Shown piece by piece: positions 14,101 to 20,100 of a stretch of 64,000 nt of DNA; the first letter of the stretch is position 1, and each line of letters opens with the position of its first letter. Both the position numbers and the translations under genes were made by a program. Below the pieces are notes generated by a model that had not been told where the DNA came from, made no database searches, and was given only the letters and a program-made list of their open reading frames with translations. The stretch covers positions 211,186 to 275,185 of the forward strand of contig JACPAK010000003.1 of the NCBI GenBank assembly GCA_016180845.1, written 5' to 3'. The DNA comes from Deltaproteobacteria bacterium. GTDB taxonomy: Bacteria > UBA10199 > JACPAL01.

Positions 14101-17100
14101 ACGGGGCAATTCAATGTGCGCGGAACCGACGGCCGGCCGCTATGTACCGCTGATACTCAATGCAGCACCGGTGAAACCTGCCAGTCGGGCCAGTGTGCGC
14201 CGGAGGAATGCCGGGACATCACCTGTCTCGGAACCGAATGTGCGTTGATAGGAGGAATTGGAGCTTGTGTGCCAGACTGCACCGATCCGACGAGGCCGGT
14301 TTATGATCCAACCACCGGTAGCTGCTGCAATGCCTTACTGGCCGCTTGTCAGCCTGTCACCTGTCCGAACGAATCCCTTCCACTCGCCGATGGGAGCTGC
14401 GCCGCTGCCCGCCGATGCGATAGCAATGCCGACTGCAGACCCCCTGCCGATCAAATCTGTCTCTCCGGTGTCTGCACCGCAGGAACGACGGGCGGGACTT
14501 GTAACAACGACGCTGAATGCGCTGCCGGGGAAGATTGTGGAGACGACCGGATCTGCAGACCTGCCGTTCTTACCTGTACTACTCCTGCCTGCGCCGAGGG
14601 CCAGACCTGTGTGACCTCCACAGGGCGTTGCTCCGCCGATAGCGATGGTGATGGAATCCTGAATGATGGTGATGGAAGCGGCACTGTCGGTGATAACAAA
14701 TGCACCGGTGGAGAGGTTGATAACTGTGATGACAACTGTGTCAACGAGCCGAATCCTGGCCAGAATGATGCGAATGACAATGGGATCGGAGACGATTGCG
14801 ATCCTTCTCCTTTCCCTCTCAGTCTGGTCGTGGAGGGGGCGGATGTCGAATTCGCACCGGCCGATGGATCACCCGGTCGCGCCAGCGGAATTGTTGATCA
14901 GACAGAGGTACGCGATGGTCTCTACGAATCAACGATCCATTCGCTGTTGTCTGCGATCTCGGATGGCTCGATCATTGCGCGGGCGATGGTCGATGGGACT
15001 GCCGCATCGGAAGATTCGCATTCGTTTGCCGTCACTGCCGGCAGTGGGAACCGACTTGACCTCTTCCTGAACAAGCAGCGTGTCGCCTTGAATACAAAGC
15101 CTGTTGATACAAGCCCCGTCGTCGAAGCGTACGCCATGGTAACTAATAGTCGTGGCAGCACCGTCCCGACCGGAAATGTCTCATTCCGACTCTTCTACGG
15201 AGCTACGGCGATCGGCCCCTTGTCCACCGTTGCTATTGATGCGACCGGTGTTGCGCATGCAACGATCACGGTTCCTCCCGATCAGTTTGTCCTTGGAGCG
15301 ACACGTCTGCTGACGGTTCGTGCCTCATCCGATCAGACAAGCGATGCCGATGAGAAAAACTTTATCACAATGCCGGGCCCCGCCTCCTTCTCTCCTGTCG
15401 CCGGAATGGTCTGGGCCGAGGTCCCGAATCGCGAGATGGTCGAGGGAGAGACATTGACCGTGATTGTGAAGACGAATGTTCCTGCAGCGCTGGAGAGATA
15501 CGATGTCCGTCTGAATTACGATGCGGCAAAACTAACCGCCTCCAACGCAGCACTGCCGCCAACAGCGACCGGTTCCGCCGTGATTAATGCGGCCAGCGCG
15601 ACACCGAATGTCTACTTCCTCGCCTCGAATGCAAGCGGTACCGAGGTCGAGATCGGCCGGGTCGATTTTACCGTCGGCCCGATTACCGGGGATCACGATA
15701 GTGATGGTCAACCAAGCGCGAGCTCTGCATTCTCCATCACATTAGCACCGAATGTCGGTTACGCCGGCGGAACGATCTCATCGGCTGGTTCAACCTACGT
15801 CTGGGACGGTGATTCATCCGCCGTCGCAAGCACCGGTCAGGTCACACTGATCTCCCGCAGGATCGAAGGGGCGTTTGCGACGGTGACTCCGCAACAGCTC
15901 CTGAACAAATCGAGGCTGCTCGGAGCTTCTGGGTATGAATCAGGCGAGGTCAGGATCCGACGCCTCTGGAATATCACCGAATCACCGCTCGATCCGACCG
16001 TCACAACACTCGCCCCCTCCGACGGATTGACGCTGAATATCTCCGGTGTCGCAGGATTGACGGTACCGGCGGCCACAGCAGCCACAAACCCGGGGAGATT
16101 TACGATCAGCACCTTCGACGCCTCCGGTGAGGCAACATTGACGGTCCGACGAGGGACAACATCCTTAAGTAACCCGGTCAAGGTCAACGTCCTGAGGCTT
16201 GAATCGATCGAGCTTGCGCTGGAGGATGCAAATCTCGAAACCCTCCCTGCCGAATTGGGTGGTGGCTCACAATCGACCGCTGCCAACGTTATCGGCATCT
16301 TTACGGGGGGGGTCAGGCATGACCTGACCACGGATGTTTTGGCACGCACCGGCGTATCCTCACATTTCGTCTTCAGCAGTGCCGGTTTTGAAAACGTCGC
16401 CGGGGGACGAATCCGAGGGACCGGCTCCGTTAACATATCAGGGGCACTCGTCTCCATCGCAGGTCTGCCGGCCGGTTCGAGTCTGATCCAGGATACGACC
16501 CATACCTTGAGCTACACCCCGACCTCCCTTTTGGACCTGAATCATGACGATCCCTTTGAGATCGTGATCCCGGCCCGAACCATCCTGTCTTCCTTGACAC
16601 CAGAGACGATCAACTCCTCAAACCTGACAGAGGCGAACAACATGAACGCCCAGGCACAGGTCGCAAGTATCTTCACGAGGGTCGGCCAGACGACGACAGC
16701 AAAGGTCTATGCGAACTTAAATGACGGCGAACGATTCGACATCACCTCGAGATTCGATTCCAACGCCCCGGACGGTAATAATAGCCTCTGGTCCGAGGAT
16801 AGCTCGATCGTTTCTGCCGGTGGAACGACTCAGACAACAATCACGGCAGCCGGGAGCGGAGAGACAAAGGTCAAGGCAAAATGGTCAGGTCTGACTGACG
16901 AACAGGATGTCCGTGTCGAATTTGCACCGCCAAGCCAGACGCAGATCTGGATCCAGCAGCAGGCAGGTCAGCCGTATATCCTCGCAGGTTCAGAGACCAC
17001 CGTAGCACTTCGAGGAGACGAGATCACAACGACACTACGGGGTCTCCCACAGACAGTGCCTTACAGGGTTGTTGGGAACATGGGGAGCGGCACCTGTTCC

Positions 17101-20100
17101 GTCGATGCGACGACCGGATCTGTCAGTGGTGCCGATTGCATCGACCTCGTCTCGAATGGCGCAACGACCAGCTGGACACTGGTCGGCGGGAATGATGTCG
17201 CGAACTTTGACACCGCGGCACAGGTATTAAGTTCGAGGAGAACCGCGGCCGACGGACTTGAAGGGGCCGGATCGGGACAATATAATCTGACCGTCTCGCT
17301 CTGGCCGGATCAGACAACGCCGTTCACTGTTCGTGTCATAACTTACGATGAAGTAACTTTAAGAAGCCTCGAGACCTACACACCGGAAGGCGAGGAACCG
17401 GTGACTGAAACAGAACTCTCGAAGATCGAGAATAGCACGCACCACCAGCAGGCGAACCTCTCGATCCTGGTTGGATTCACCGATACCTCACCCGCGGTCG
17501 AGGCCTCGCAATACATTGTGGCCAGTCGCCCAACCGATCCCTCTCTCCGTACAACGCCGCAGGTCCTGATCCGCCGTCTCGATGCGACAGGATCACCGGA
17601 CGTCTCTGACCTCGGCACGCTGCTCGAAGTAGGCGGGACTAGTGGATTCACACCGGTCAACCGACTCAGGACGACCTCTTCCTCCAACGGGACGGTTGAA
17701 CTGCAGGCGCATGTCGGCCGACTCGCAAGCGCCGGTTTGCAAATCGAAATCTCAACAACACCGGTCGAATTGAATCAGCTCATGATCGACTGGAAGCGGA
17801 CCTGTAATTCCAATAGCAACAAGATCACACTCGGTGGAGACTGTAACGGCGATGTCACTCAACCGACGTTCCGTGTCCAAAAGGCTCGCGCCGGTGAGGA
17901 TGGAGACATCCCGCTGACACAGGCAAATCTGGTCTCATATGCGACATTTACCGGGGATGATACCCGCTCCCTGCTGACCGAAAACGGCGATGATGCGTAT
18001 GACGGGCTTATTTCCTTCAATGCCCCGGCCAATACCACCCGTATCCCGACAAATTTCTCAAGTCTGGGTCATTCTCAATTTGTCACCGTCGTGACCGGAC
18101 AGGAAAACAAGGGAACCATTCAGGCAACAGAAAATGGAGCTGGGGTCCTCCAACTCAGACCTGCCTCTGGGGTCGATGATGGTGACTTTGTCGTCGTCAA
18201 CCAAGACCTCCCAGTGAATTTCATCCCTCGAGCACTCGACATCGATCTCGGAAATAATTTTGGGGATCCGTTCGGCCGATCAGCCCTCCCGGAAAACGGA
18301 CCGACCTCATTCCGTCTTCCGATCTGGTACAACGCCGCGGCCTCAACCGGCGGAATTGACCTCAGGATCTTCTTCGATCCGTTAATTATTGATACACCGT
18401 CGCACCTGCCCGACTGCGACGGGAGCTACGTCTTCCCGCAAATCACAGGAGCCAATGTTACCTGTCAGTACTGGGCACCGACCGATGCCGGAAATCCGGC
18501 GGTTCCATCCGGTCTTGCCACGATCAAGATGGACATCATCTTTCCGCCGGCAACCCCCTTGTCAGGAGGGGTGCGCAAGATCGCCGAGATCCAATTTAGT
18601 AAAGCGGCGGGGGCCGGTTGGAGTCCACTCCGGGGCAGAGTCAGGCCAAAGGGACCGGCGACTGACACAGGCACCGGAATTGTTGTGCCCGATCTCTTGC
18701 CCAGTGTATACGCGGATATCGTTGCCGGCGCCGGCGACATTGACCCTGCCCCTCACTACGGAGATGTGGATGACGACAGGGCGGTAGATATCAACGACAT
18801 CATCGCAACAAACTTCGCCGCGGCAACCGATACCACGAGAGACACAATCGTCCCTGAAGGGGGTTCGCGACATGGAGACCTCCCCTACTTCGATATCTAC
18901 ACCGATGGCGCGCTAAACTCCTACGACGGTCGTTACACCAGCCTGATGGCGAGTGAGGCGCTCCACGCAGTCACCGGATATGACGACGGCACGAATCCTC
19001 CACAACCGATCGTCCGCTATCCATACAATAGTGATAATACAAGGGCACTGTTTGTCGCTCAACTCTGGTCCAAGGTCTTTACCGGGAGTACCCAGCGGCA
19101 TCCGGATCCTGCCAAGACAAAGGTCTTCTTTGAGATTGATCATCCTGCTGCAGCGAGCTGGACCTACCGTTCGGCGACAGGCACATCGCTCACTCCAAAC
19201 TTTGAGGGAGGGGGAGCAAGGACAAGGATTCGAGCGGTTAATGGTAGCGCGGGAACTTGGGCGATCGATATTACCGGCATGACCGGAAGCGGTAGCAACA
19301 TCCCGGTCGCGGTGATTGTAGAGACATACAGAGATTCGGCTCGCACCCAGCTGATCCGCAAGTCATCGTTCCTCGAAACCCCGTATGTTTCGGGAACAAC
19401 CTTCCGCGGAATCACGAGCTTCAGTTACAGCCCAACCGGCGCTGGTGGGCCTGTCTCCTGTGATTCAGACTCTGAATGCACCGGCGGAGAGCGTTGCATC
19501 GGAGGTTATTGTGGTAGTGGACAGGATTGCGAGGACAATGGCGGTTGTCCGGCTGATGAGAGGTGTGACCTGTCGAGACATGGCGTCAGCATGGGTGGCA
19601 CCTGTATCAGCGTCTGTGGTGATGTGACCTGCAGCGCTGCAGACACATGTGCCCGGACAGCGGATCATCAAGCCTCCTGCGTAATCAACGCGACCTGCAG
19701 TAGTGGAAGTTTATGCACCTCAGGGTTCAGGGCCGGCCGTTGTTGTGCGAGTTGCTCATCAAGCCCCCTCAGCAGCTGCTCCAGTCCCTCCTGCCCTGTC
19801 GGACACTCGTTCAACGCAACATTCAATCTCTGTGCAGAGCTCCGGTGTCAGTTCAACTCAGAATGTTCCGGAGAACAGATCTGTGCCTCTGGAACCTGCC
19901 AAGGAGGGGAAAGTTGCACCAGCACCGGAACCTGCAGTGCTGCCGGACAGATCTGTGGCCCGACCGGTGTCTGCACCGGTGGCGGAAGCTGTTTTGAACC
20001 GATTGATTGTGGCAATTTTTCGCAATGCAATACAACAACACAAGCCTGTGATTCCTGTGGTGAAAATCAATGTCGCCGCGCCGATGGCTTTTCAGCCTGT

